Assembly: GCF_003003235.1 (NCBI RefSeq)
Contig: NZ_PVUE01000025.1
Coordinates: forward strand, 1-51,799
DNA: 51,799 bases
Direction: 5' to 3'
Origin: Antricoccus suffuscus
GTDB taxonomy: Bacteria; Actinomycetota; Actinomycetes; Mycobacteriales; Antricoccaceae
Part shown: one piece after another, positions 44,357 to 51,799 of the stretch
How the letters are laid out: each line of letters begins with the position of its first letter
Numbering within the stretch: position 1 is the first letter of the stretch
Made by a program: the position numbers and the translations under genes
Notes under the pieces: generated by a model
Told to the model about the DNA's origin: nothing
The model's input: only the letters and a program-made list of their open reading frames with translations
Database searches by the model: none

Positions 44357-44499
44357 CAGTTGAGCATGCCGGAAATTTCGCTCAGCCGCTCGGCCAACAC
44401 GCGCAACGGGAGTGAGACACCCACCGCGCCTGCCACAACTCACCTGAGCACAAAATATTCGGGGTTGAGTACGCCGCTCATCTGATAAAGACTGCATCA

Positions 44500-46764
44500 G
44501 TGAGCATTCTTGGTACCCGCGTCCTTCGGACCGAAGACCCCCGCTTCTTGACCGGACAATCCATCTACACCGCAGACCTGAAGGACGACCGGCTCGCCGG
44601 CGCCCTGTTCGCGCACTTTGTGCGCTCGGACGTCGCGCACGGCACTATTCTCAGCATCGACACCGACGACGCCGCGCAGATGCCCGGCGTCGTTGCAATC
44701 TATACGGCTGATGACCTGCTAATGCTGCCCAGCCCGCCGACGATGCGGCCCACCGAGACGAAGATGAACCGGCAACCGCTGGCGACCGACACGGTGCGGT
44801 TCGCCGGCGAGCCGGTCGCGATCGTGCTGGCCGAAACCGCCACGCAGGCGGCGGACGCGGCCGAGCGGGTCGAGGTCGACTACGACTTCCTCGACGCGGT
44901 CACCGATCCGCGCGAAGCACTCAAGGACCAGGTGCTGCTCTATCCCGACGTGGGCACCAACGTCACGGTGCAACACGGCTTCGAAAACGAACCCGACGAG
45001 AACCTCTTCGACGGTTGCGAAGTCGTCGTCACTCAAGAGGTCCTCAACCCGCGGCTTGCCGTCGTACCGTTGGAAGCCCGCGCGGGCGCCTGCTGCTGGG
45101 GGGACGACGGTCGGCTGACGATCTGGCTGAGCAACCAGGGCGCGCAGAACGCCAAGCGCGAGATCGCGCTGCAGCTCGGCTTGGAAAAGGATGTCGTACG
45201 GGTAATCACGCCCGACGTGGGTGGAGCGTTCGGCGCGAAAGCGGGGGCGGACGTCGAGTACGGCATCATCGCCGCTGCGTCACGCAAGGCCGGTCGCCCA
45301 GTGCGGTGGACCGAGTATCGCTCGGAAAACATGATCGGCATGACCCACGGCCGCGGCCAGATCCAGACCCTCACCATCGGCGGGTCCAAGGACGGCAAGA
45401 TCGAGGCCTACCGGATCGACATCCTGCAGGACTCCGGCGCATATCCACGCTCCGGCGCGATGCTGCCAACCATGACCCGGCTGATGGCGCCCGGCGTGTA
45501 CGACATTCCGCGGGTCGAGTCCCGCTCGACGTCGGTCGTCACCAACACGACGTCCATCGCGGCGTACCGCGGCGCCGGTAGGCCCGAGGCCGCAGCCGCG
45601 ATCGAGCGTGCCGTCGACCTGTTTGCGCAGGAGATCGGCATGGATCCCGCGGACGTACGCCGGCGCAACTTCATCAAACCCGAGCAGTTCCCCTTCCAGA
45701 CCCACGGCGGGGCCAACTACGACAACGGCAACTACGACGGCGCACTCACGATGGCCCTCGAAGCTGCCGGGTACGACGCCCTGCGGGCCGAGCAGAAGCT
45801 ACGCCGGGAGCGCGGCGACACCGTGCAGATCGGGATCGGTATCTCGACGTACGTCGAGGTCACCTTCGGCGGCGACCGCGAAAACGCGACCGTCGAGGTC
45901 CACCCGGACGGCACCGTCACGGTGCTCACCGGCACATCGCCGCACGGGCAGGGTCACGCGACCTCGTGGGCGATGCTCGTGTCCGACCAGCTCGGTATCG
46001 ACATCGACAAGATCACGGTGCTGCATGGCGACACCGACCTGATCCCCAACGGCGGTGGCACCGGAGGTTCACGCTCGCTGCAGCTCGGTGGCGTGGCCGT
46101 CATGGCCGCGACCGGCGACCTGGTCGAGGAGGCGAAAAAACGCGCCGCCCTGGTTCTCGAGGCGGACGTCTCGGACCTGCAGATGGACGCGCGCACCCAG
46201 GCCGTGGTCGTCAAGGGCGCGCCTGGTGCCAGCGTCGCGCTGGCAAAATTGGCCGAAGACGAACCGCTGTCGGCGTACCGGGTATGGAACGGCGAAGGTC
46301 AGACATTTCCCTTCGGCGCGCACATTGCCGTGGTCGAGGTCGACACCGAGCTCGCCGACGTCCGGCTGCGCACCCTCACCTCGTGTGATGACGCGGGCAC
46401 AGTGCTCAACCCGCTGTTGTGTGAGGGCCAACGGATGGGCGGTATAGCGCAAGGCGCGTCGCAGGCGCTCTATGAAGAGTTCGTGTACGACGAATACGGC
46501 AACCCGATGACCTCGACGCTGATGGACTACCCGTTCCCGACGGCGGCGGACCTGCCGTCGTTCAACCTCGTCACACAAGAGACACCGACGCCGCGAAATC
46601 CGCTTGGCGCCAAGGGAATCGGCGAGGCCGGCACGATCGGCGCCACCCCGGCCGTACAAAACGCGATCGTCGATGCGCTCAGCTACCTCGGCGTCAACCA
46701 CGTCGACATCCCCGCCAATCCACAACGGATCTGGGAGACGATCCAACGCGCAAACACCAAGTAA
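44500..46764 (+). CDS. Molybdenum hydroxylase large subunit (CoxL/xanthine dehydrogenase family), orphan
   Basis: 754 aa, full length for the Mo-cofactor subunit. The N-terminal a/b hammerhead (GQSIYTADL, FAHFVRSDVAHG) is followed by the Mo-binding domain. The active-site loop AAYRGAGR (near 355) is the form II type rather than the AYxCSFR of true CO dehydrogenase, and the catalytic glutamate lies in GAKGIGEAGTIG (near 709). The usual FAD subunit (CoxM) and 2Fe-2S subunit (CoxS) are absent from both flanks. The GTG start is 8 nt after TAAAGA and may be leaderless. The substrate is probably an aldehyde or N-heterocycle. Confidence 0.92.
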   Translation: MSILGTRVLRTEDPRFLTGQSIYTADLKDDRLAGALFAHFVRSDVAHGTILSIDTDDAAQMPGVVAIYTADDLLMLPSPPTMRPTETKMNRQPLATDTVRFAGEPVAIVLAETATQAADAAERVEVDYDFLDAVTDPREALKDQVLLYPDVGTNVTVQHGFENEPDENLFDGCEVVVTQEVLNPRLAVVPLEARAGACCWGDDGRLTIWLSNQGAQNAKREIALQLGLEKDVVRVITPDVGGAFGAKAGADVEYGIIAAASRKAGRPVRWTEYRSENMIGMTHGRGQIQTLTIGGSKDGKIEAYRIDILQDSGAYPRSGAMLPTMTRLMAPGVYDIPRVESRSTSVVTNTTSIAAYRGAGRPEAAAAIERAVDLFAQEIGMDPADVRRRNFIKPEQFPFQTHGGANYDNGNYDGALTMALEAAGYDALRAEQKLRRERGDTVQIGIGISTYVEVTFGGDRENATVEVHPDGTVTVLTGTSPHGQGHATSWAMLVSDQLGIDIDKITVLHGDTDLIPNGGGTGGSRSLQLGGVAVMAATGDLVEEAKKRAALVLEADVSDLQMDARTQAVVVKGAPGASVALAKLAEDEPLSAYRVWNGEGQTFPFGAHIAVVEVDTELADVRLRTLTSCDDAGTVLNPLLCEGQRMGGIAQGASQALYEEFVYDEYGNPMTSTLMDYPFPTAADLPSFNLVTQETPTPRNPLGAKGIGEAGTIGATPAVQNAIVDALSYLGVNHVDIPANPQRIWETIQRANTK

Positions 46765-46804
46765 CGCGAGCATGCGCGCGCACGCATGTCGAAGTTGGCT
46801 CAGA

Positions 46805-46816
46805 CTGACGCGTCAG
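46805..46816. promoter_or_regulatory. 12-bp palindrome upstream of the TetR gene
   Basis: CTGACGCGTCAG is a perfect palindrome 109 bp upstream of the TetR -10 element, just after the molybdenum hydroxylase gene. It may be an operator or a chance CG-rich palindrome. Confidence 0.25.
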
Positions 46817-46924
46817 GCACGGATCGCTACCGCCCCGGACGGTTGAGCACGCGCCAAACGGTCAAATCAGACATCGAACTTGCCGACTCGGCATCGGAAC
46901 ACTGAATGGGCGCCGCCGGTCCAT

Positions 46925-46937
46925 TAGCATGATCTAC
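46925..46937 (+). promoter_or_regulatory. Leaderless -10 element of the TetR gene
   Basis: TAGCAT (46925-46930) is followed by 7 nt and an ATG at 46938. This supports that start over the in-frame ATG at 46929, which would lie inside the -10 region. Confidence 0.5.
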
Positions 46938-47528
46938 ATGGCTAGACCACGTGCGGATGACGTGCGAGACCGTGTCGTACTTGAGACTTTCGCACAGATC
47001 GCCGATCGCGGAGTCGACGGCATGAGCATGCGCACCTTAGCCGCGGCAACCGGTCTCAGTGTTGGGACCATCACCTACCACTTCACGAACAAGCGGCGGC
47101 TGCTGCTAGAAGCAATCACCTACGGCTACCAACGTCGGCCGTCTGGCTTTCAAGACGGAGACGCCGTACGAAGCCTGCAGGCCCTCCTGCACCGCTACGA
47201 TCTCGGGACCGAGAAGCGCCGCACGTGGTGGCAGTTCTGGTTGGCCGTCGTCACCTACGCCCAGAAGGACGACGAGATTCGCAGCCTGCTCACCGCACAA
47301 CATCACTCGGCCGTCGGGCGATTCCGGGACCTCATCTTCGAGGGCATCACCAGCGGCGAACTCCAGGACGTCGACGTGCCCGCGACGGCGGAACGATTGG
47401 TCGCGCAGGCGCACGGACTCGCTATTGCACAACTTGTCGACCCGTCGGCCGACGAGATTCTCCGACGGGGACTGCCTGCACTCCTCGATCCGATCCGGCG
47501 GAAAGACGAAGACCGCACGCCGACTTAG
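46938..47528 (+). CDS. TetR-family transcriptional regulator
   Basis: 196 aa. The N-terminal helix-turn-helix is typical (VVLETFAQIADRGVDGMSMRTLAAATGLSVGTITYHFTNKRRLL, seen in segments), with the YHF recognition motif. The C-terminal ligand domain is unremarkable and resembles the AcrR/BetI group. It converges with the acyl-CoA dehydrogenase gene, whose operon promoter carries a 16-bp palindrome suited to a TetR dimer. I infer that this operon is a target. Confidence 0.92.
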   Translation: MARPRADDVRDRVVLETFAQIADRGVDGMSMRTLAAATGLSVGTITYHFTNKRRLLLEAITYGYQRRPSGFQDGDAVRSLQALLHRYDLGTEKRRTWWQFWLAVVTYAQKDDEIRSLLTAQHHSAVGRFRDLIFEGITSGELQDVDVPATAERLVAQAHGLAIAQLVDPSADEILRRGLPALLDPIRRKDEDRTPT

Positions 47529-47556
47529 AGCGACGAAAAGAAACCCGAATGCCGGT

Positions 47557-48714
47557 TCAGAACTTCTTACCGAGGATGTCGCGGGCCATCACGATCTTCA
47601 TGATCTCCGTGGAGCCCTCCATTTGCTTACACATGCGGAGCTGGGCGTAGAAATCGCCGAACGGGTAGTCCTCAATCGCCAACCCCCGGCCACCCAGGAC
47701 CTGCATAGAACGGTCCACTACCCGCAACCCCGCATCGATGCAGTAAGCCTTCACCATGGATGCCTGTACACGCGCCGCGGAATATCCTCCACGATCTACC
47801 ATCCACGCGGCGTAGTAGGTATTCCAACGAATCGACTCGATGTCGTAGTGGTTATCAGTCAGCATCCATTGGATCGCTTGGTTGTCACCGAGCTTTCCGC
47901 CAAAGACTTCGCGGCTGCGGGCGTAGTCCACAGCCAGTTGCTGGCTACGCTCGGACATCCCAAGCGCGAGGCCGCCGAGCCGAAGCCGGAACCTATTGAA
48001 CTGATGCTGCGCGATTTGAAAGCCCCCACCCTCTTCCCCGAGAAGATTTTCGGCCGGCACCACAACATTGTCGAGGGCCACCTCCTCCTCGATCCCCCAC
48101 GTGCGAGAAAGGACCGGGATGTCACGCGCCTTCTCGAATCCAGGAGTGTCGTTATCGACGAGAAAGATGCTGATCCCTCGGGCGCCCTTTGAGGCATCCG
48201 TGACCGCCGCCACCGCGGTGTACGAAGCACCTTGATGCCCGGTGCGCCACATCTTGCGTCCGTTGATGACCCAGTGGTCACCCTTGCGAACTGCGGTCGT
48301 CTTGATCCCCGCCAGGTCTGAGCCCGCGCCGGGTTCGGTGAAGCACATCGACCAGCCGGTCTTGCCTTCTAGCACCGGATAGAGGTATTTCTCCTTTATC
48401 GGATCCGCGGCGTCGTACATCACCGGCCACGGCGCGAATATTGTTCCTGGAATACGACGAGGGGACCTTGAAAACTCGGCAAGGACGAGCGCGTCCTCCA
48501 TAGCTCCCAGTCCCTGACCGCCGTACTCCTTCGGGACGATGAGGTTGGTAAGGCCAAGATCCTTTTGGCGCTCCTTCAATGTTGCAACGAGTTCCGGGCT
48601 GTATTCCGCCACCGTCACCGGCCAGCTGCGGTAGTGCGGCAGCACGTCGGTGTCGACGAACTCTCGCGCCCGGCGTTGTAGGTCGAGCTGGTCTTCAGTT
48701 AGTTCTAGGTCCAT
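47557..48714 (-). CDS. Acyl-CoA dehydrogenase
   Basis: 385 aa FAD enzyme. Characteristic segments are FTEPGAGSDLAGIKTTAVRKGD, INGRKMWRTGH and QVLGGRGLAIEDYPFGDFYAQLRMCKQMEGSTEI. E366 in MEGST corresponds to the catalytic base of medium-chain dehydrogenase. The acyl chain is not predictable. AGAGGA lies 9 nt before the ATG. It follows the quinone-oxidoreductase gene in one operon, with a 45-bp gap. Confidence 0.93.
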   Translation of the reverse strand: MDLELTEDQLDLQRRAREFVDTDVLPHYRSWPVTVAEYSPELVATLKERQKDLGLTNLIVPKEYGGQGLGAMEDALVLAEFSRSPRRIPGTIFAPWPVMYDAADPIKEKYLYPVLEGKTGWSMCFTEPGAGSDLAGIKTTAVRKGDHWVINGRKMWRTGHQGASYTAVAAVTDASKGARGISIFLVDNDTPGFEKARDIPVLSRTWGIEEEVALDNVVVPAENLLGEEGGGFQIAQHQFNRFRLRLGGLALGMSERSQQLAVDYARSREVFGGKLGDNQAIQWMLTDNHYDIESIRWNTYYAAWMVDRGGYSAARVQASMVKAYCIDAGLRVVDRSMQVLGGRGLAIEDYPFGDFYAQLRMCKQMEGSTEIMKIVMARDILGKKF

Positions 48715-48759
48715 GCTTAATGTCCTCTCACGGTGATTAGTGCTAAGCGGTGAGGCGCG

Positions 48760-49758
48760 TCAAGCCCGCATACTCACAGCGATTTTTCCGACAGCTCGCC
48801 GCGACTCGAGTCTTGCGACCGCGGCCGGCGCATCCTCAAACGTGAACCGCTCGGTGACCTTCGGCTCGATTTGCCCGGCTTGCCACATTGCTAGTAGGGC
48901 CTCGACGTTTGCCGCGTTTGCGTCGGGTTCTTGCCGGATGAACGTCCGCCAGTCCACGCCGAGGATTTGGCAACTCTTCAGCAGTGCGATATTCAGTGGC
49001 ACGCGCGGAATCCCTGCGGTAAAGCCGATAACGAGGTGGCGACCGCCGCGCGCGATGCTGCGCAAGACGGGTTCGGTGTAGCTCCCACCAACCGGGTCGA
49101 CGACGACGTTGATGCCACCCGGAGTGAGATCTTTAAGTTGTCCGGCAAGGCCCCTTTGTTGAGCGCCATCCTGCAGGTTTGCGTCGTACACGAGCCCTGC
49201 GCTCGCCCCGCACGACAGTGCGAAGTCGAGCTTTGACTGACTCGACGCGCAGGCGATCACGTTCGCCCCGAGGGCCGCGGCTACGTCGATCGCGGCGGTA
49301 CCGACACCACCTGCTGCACCTAGTACCGCGAGTGTTTCGCCAGCTCGTAAGTGGCCCACATCGTGGAGTGCGTGGTACGCCGTCGCGTAGGCAAACAAGA
49401 AGGTGGCCGCTTCGGCGCGCGGCAATCCGTCCGGGACTCGGAAGCAACGGTCCTGTGACTGGACGACGTACTCGGCCATTGCACCCCAGCCACAGGTGCC
49501 GCTCACAACGTCGCCCACCCGGAACCGGGTTACTGCACTTCCGGTGCCTTCGACGACACCGCAGAACTCACTGCCGGGGACAAACGGGCGGGGCGGTTTG
49601 ACCTGATACAGGTCGCGGATCAGGAGGCTGTCGGGAAAGTTGATACCGACGGCCTCGACGCGAATGAGGACATCGCCGGCCGCGCACTCGGGAATTGAAA
49701 CCTCCTCGAGCGCAAGGCTCTCGGGGCCTCCCGCCAGGTGGCTGATCCACGCTTTCAT
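48760..49758 (-). CDS. Zinc-independent NADPH:quinone oxidoreductase (MDR family)
   Basis: 332 aa from ATG 49758. It shows GroES-like and Rossmann domains of the quinone oxidoreductase branch of medium-chain reductases (VGINFPDSLLIRDLYQVKPPRPFVPGSEFCGVVEG in segments, then AAGGVGTAAIDVAAALGANVIACASS). No structural-zinc cysteine cluster is seen. A TTG at 49776 with GGAG 6 nt upstream is an alternative start. It is first in an operon with the acyl-CoA dehydrogenase, behind a TTGACA and a 16-bp palindrome. Confidence 0.9.
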   Translation of the reverse strand: MKAWISHLAGGPESLALEEVSIPECAAGDVLIRVEAVGINFPDSLLIRDLYQVKPPRPFVPGSEFCGVVEGTGSAVTRFRVGDVVSGTCGWGAMAEYVVQSQDRCFRVPDGLPRAEAATFLFAYATAYHALHDVGHLRAGETLAVLGAAGGVGTAAIDVAAALGANVIACASSQSKLDFALSCGASAGLVYDANLQDGAQQRGLAGQLKDLTPGGINVVVDPVGGSYTEPVLRSIARGGRHLVIGFTAGIPRVPLNIALLKSCQILGVDWRTFIRQEPDANAANVEALLAMWQAGQIEPKVTERFTFEDAPAAVARLESRRAVGKIAVSMRA

Positions 49759-49819
49759 CTTGCCAACCGACGCCAATGGTCGCTCCGCATCACTTGGGGT
49801 CTTGTTTACCCGCGTAGAC

Positions 49820-49845
49820 TCGCACGATCGTGCGACTTCTGTCAA
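49820..49845 (-). promoter_or_regulatory. Promoter and 16-bp palindromic operator, probable TetR site
   Basis: TCGCACGA-TCGTGCGA is a perfect 16-bp palindrome (49820-49835). A consensus -35 element TTGACA on the minus strand (49845-49840) lies 4 nt upstream of it. The palindrome therefore fills the spacer region of the quinone-oxidoreductase promoter, a classic position for TetR repression. Confidence 0.6.
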
Positions 49846-49930
49846 TACGCATCGATGAGCGCTGAGGGCGCCGAGTCACCTGCGCCAGGCGGTCCGCTCC
49901 TGCCGTGCCGTGCCGAATCGCTCGTGCAAG

Positions 49931-49942
49931 TAAACTGCGCAC
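49931..49942 (+). promoter_or_regulatory. Leaderless -10 element of the siderophore-interacting protein gene
   Basis: TAAACT (49931-49936) is followed by 6 nt and a GTG at 49943. It is the same hexamer and spacing as at ilvA. Confidence 0.55.
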
Positions 49943-50707
49943 GTGCAGCGACCCGAGACCACATACTTCGCAGATGTTCTGACCAACGAGATGATCACGC
50001 CGCACATGCGGCGAGTCGTCTTCGGCGGCCCCGGCCTTGCCGAGTTCACCTCGTGTGGCATCGCCGACGAATGGATCCGATTGTTCTTTCCTACTGCCGC
50101 AGGCGAGCCCGCTGTCCTGCCAGTCAGCCAAGGAAAGGGGTGGTCGTTTCCGGACGACGTACCGCGCGAAGGCCGCTGGTATTCGGTACGCCGGTTCGAT
50201 CCCGCCCTGTCCGAGTTGACCGTTGACATCGTCGACCACGACGGCGGCGTCGCCACGGCGTGGGCTCGGACCGCGGTGCCCGGCGACCGGATCGCGGTCA
50301 GCGGCGCCGACGGTCGCTACGGCGCCGACGTACCCACCGACTGGGAATTGATCGTCGCGGACATGACCGGGTTGCCCTCAGCGCTGCGGATACTGGAAGA
50401 AATGCCCGCGGGCAAGACGGTCGTCGCGGTGTTCGAGGTCCAGTCGGTGGCAGACCAGCAGGTGGTGCAGACGTCGGCGGAGGTCGACGTGCACTGGCTA
50501 GTCCATCCCGAGCACGGCAGTGCGCCGAGCCAGCTCGCACCGTACGTCGAGGCTTTGGAATGGCACCCGGGCACGCCGTACGTCTGGATGAGCGCCGAGG
50601 CCGGCGCAACTCGCGACGTCCGCAGCTATGTACGCCGCCAACGACGAGTGCCGAACGGCTGCGCTGATGTCGTCGGCTACTGGAGTATCAAGCGCAACAC
50701 CCGCTGA
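49943..50707 (+). CDS. Siderophore-interacting protein (ferric-siderophore reductase, SIP family)
   Basis: 254 aa. An N-terminal FAD-binding domain (TPHMRRVVFGG, WYSVRRFDPALSELTVDIVDH, with the SIP motif variant YSVRRF) precedes a C-terminal NAD(P)H-binding SIP domain (LIVADMTGLPSALRILEEMPAG, ending DVVGYWSIKRN). SIP proteins reduce ferric siderophores in the cytoplasm. No iron box is visible upstream, in contrast to the fbp operon. The GTG is probably a leaderless start. Confidence 0.92.
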   Translation: MQRPETTYFADVLTNEMITPHMRRVVFGGPGLAEFTSCGIADEWIRLFFPTAAGEPAVLPVSQGKGWSFPDDVPREGRWYSVRRFDPALSELTVDIVDHDGGVATAWARTAVPGDRIAVSGADGRYGADVPTDWELIVADMTGLPSALRILEEMPAGKTVVAVFEVQSVADQQVVQTSAEVDVHWLVHPEHGSAPSQLAPYVEALEWHPGTPYVWMSAEAGATRDVRSYVRRQRRVPNGCADVVGYWSIKRNTR

Positions 50708-50764
50708 CGGTCAAGAGCGACCGCTCATGGTGGATCGAGGACTCTCGTACTCGCTAGTTCCGTT

Positions 50765-50924
50765 GCCGGTGGCGGGTCTATTCGCGTCTGTTGTTGAGGG
50801 TGATGCGGTGATGCAGGACCGGGACGCGGTCGGGGTCGATCCACGCCGGTGGCGGGTCTATTCGCGTCTGTTGTTGAGGGTGATGCGGTGATGCAGGACC
50901 GGTACGCGGTCGGGGTCGATCCAC
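50765..50924. repeat. 80-bp tandem duplication at the 3' end of the DUF222-HNH gene
   Basis: Two 80-bp copies (50765-50844 and 50845-50924) differ at one visible position (a G in place of T within the segment after GCAGGACCG). The inner copy holds the last codons and stop of the DUF222-HNH gene; the outer copy is a duplicate remnant downstream of the stop. Confidence 0.9.
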
Positions 50925-51799
50925 GCCGGCGGGCGCCAGTGCGGTAGTCCGCTGATCATGACTGATTCCCAGCCGCGGTCCTCGTATTCACGGTGGTGAT
51001 ACCCACACGCGAGAGTCAGGTCGTCGATGTCGGTCGGGCCGCCGTCTCGCCACGCGGTGACGTGGTGGATTTGGCACCATTCCGGTGGCGTGTGGCATCC
51101 GGGGAAGGTGCAGCCGCCGTCCCGCGCGACCAGCGCGATGTATTGGCTCGCGGTCGCGAGCCGTTGCGCCCGGCCGAGGTACAGCACGACACCGTTCGAG
51201 TCCAGGACCGCGGGCAGGAACCGCAGGTGCGCCGCTTCGGCGAGTAGGTCCCGCACCGGGACGCGGACACCATGCGTGCTGGTGGCGTATCCGCAGCCGG
51301 CCTTGAGGTCCTCGAGGCGGATGGTGGTGATCACGGTCCCGCGGGTCCCGCCGCGGCCACTCGGCGCACCACCGCTACTGCCGCCGTTGCTGGTGCTGCC
51401 GTTTCCGTTGCTGCCGCCGGTGCCGCCGTCACGGTCGCTGTTGGTGCTGCCGCCGTTGCCGTTGCTGCCAGCGTTGCCGGTGCCAGCACCATCGCTACCG
51501 CCGTGACTGCTGTTGCTGCTGCGGTTGGTGTCGAGGAGTCGGTTGACTGCCGCGAGTAACGCGTCGTGCATCCGTTGCCCCGCGCTGCGGGCGTCCCGCC
51601 CGGACGCATCGGCCGGTCGCGGCGCGGCGAGCGGGTCGAGGACGGCGCGTAGTTTCGCGAGCAGTTCCGCGGTGACCTGCCCGGTCACGGCGCCGGAGTC
51701 GTGCAGGTGCAGGGCGCGTTGCCGGGCGCGTTGCTCGTCGCGGGGTTCGTCACCGTCGGGGTCGAGGCGGTCGATGATTTCGGTGGCGAGGTGCTCAAG
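50858..51799 (-). CDS. DUF222-HNH (13E12-type) protein, N-terminus cut by window edge
   Basis: The minus-strand frame is open to the window edge, giving 313 residues plus stop. It contains the end of DUF222 (IIDRLDPDGDEPRDEQRARQRALHLH, in segments), a long Gly/Ser/Asn linker of low complexity, then RLEDLKAGCGYATSTHGVRVP. The C-terminus is an HNH domain (GCTFPGCHTPPEWCQIHHV, then LTLACGYHHREYEDRGW) with the zinc cysteines and histidines. It is a close paralogue of the left-end gene. The gene ends inside an 80-bp tandem repeat. Confidence 0.9.
   Translation of the reverse strand, partial: LEHLATEIIDRLDPDGDEPRDEQRARQRALHLHDSGAVTGQVTAELLAKLRAVLDPLAAPRPADASGRDARSAGQRMHDALLAAVNRLLDTNRSSNSSHGGSDGAGTGNAGSNGNGGSTNSDRDGGTGGSNGNGSTSNGGSSGGAPSGRGGTRGTVITTIRLEDLKAGCGYATSTHGVRVPVRDLLAEAAHLRFLPAVLDSNGVVLYLGRAQRLATASQYIALVARDGGCTFPGCHTPPEWCQIHHVTAWRDGGPTDIDDLTLACGYHHREYEDRGWESVMISGLPHWRPPAWIDPDRVPVLHHRITLNNRRE

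Noticed and set aside
44357-44497. N-terminal extension of the BrkB frame
   Set aside because: It covers the region directly upstream of the divergent molybdenum hydroxylase gene and shows no protein-like pattern; a GTG at 44356 gives a normal-length protein.
44500-46764. True CO dehydrogenase large subunit
   Set aside because: The active-site loop is AYRGAGR (form II), not AYxCSFR, and no CoxM or CoxS genes are adjacent.
1-51799. Composite transposon or genomic island bounded by the DUF222-HNH genes
   Set aside because: No transposase, integrase, terminal inverted repeats or target duplications were seen, and the interior includes core genes such as ilvA, fbiC and LCP. DUF222-HNH genes are usually scattered multicopy genes.
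1-51799. tRNA genes, rRNA genes and CRISPR arrays
   Set aside because: I found no cloverleaf with T-loop consensus, no rRNA segments and no regularly spaced direct repeats with unique spacers.

Overview
The window is high-GC DNA from an actinobacterium. This rests on a deazaflavin/F420 gene (fbiC), two DUF222-HNH (13E12-type) proteins, a 6C small RNA, a HelD/HelR-type RNA polymerase motor, an IdeR/DtxR-type iron box and several leaderless TANNNT-N6/7-start promoters. I cannot name the genus. There are about 45 protein genes, one small RNA and one riboswitch. I see no tRNA, rRNA, CRISPR array, transposase or prophage.

Layout. At 1-958 and 50858-51799 the window begins and ends inside two closely related DUF222-HNH genes, both on the minus strand; an 80-bp tandem duplication lies at the 3' end of the right copy. 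A DUF2786 protein follows the left copy. From 11361 down to 2601 runs a minus-strand catabolic cluster: an IclR regulator, an operator-like repeat, a solute-binding lipoprotein, permease and ATPase, a CaiB-type CoA-transferase, a crotonase, an SDR protein and a TauE/SafE permease. From 11582 to 19543 are a second crotonase, leaderless ilvA, a peptidoglycan-binding-domain protein, two MFS transporters, a thiamine-binding-family protein and a HelR-like ATPase. The 6C RNA (about 19657-19752), asparaginase, fbiC and a 2-oxoacid dehydrogenase E1a-E1b-E2 operon follow. Then come a UspA protein, bluB behind a cobalamin riboswitch, a LinB-like haloalkane dehalogenase, a CoA hydrolase/transferase, a second UspA protein and an orphan histidine kinase.

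From 33555 to 43218 the plus strand carries cell-envelope and iron genes: a GT2 glycosyltransferase overlapping a polysaccharide deacetylase, an iron-box-controlled FbpABC ferric importer, a GT39-type membrane glycosyltransferase, a DMT transporter and an LCP ligase. The last part holds a YihY/BrkB membrane protein, an orphan molybdenum hydroxylase large subunit, a TetR regulator, a quinone oxidoreductase/acyl-CoA dehydrogenase operon with a palindromic operator, and a leaderless siderophore-interacting protein.

The best candidate for an undescribed system is the cluster at 2601-11361. It couples a dedicated importer to CoA activation, but its crotonase lacks one of the two catalytic glutamates of classical hydratases, and its SDR lacks both the catalytic Ser and Tyr. 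The chemistry is therefore probably not the standard hydration-oxidation sequence. The TauE/SafE permease raises a sulfonate or sulfite-releasing pathway as one untested possibility.
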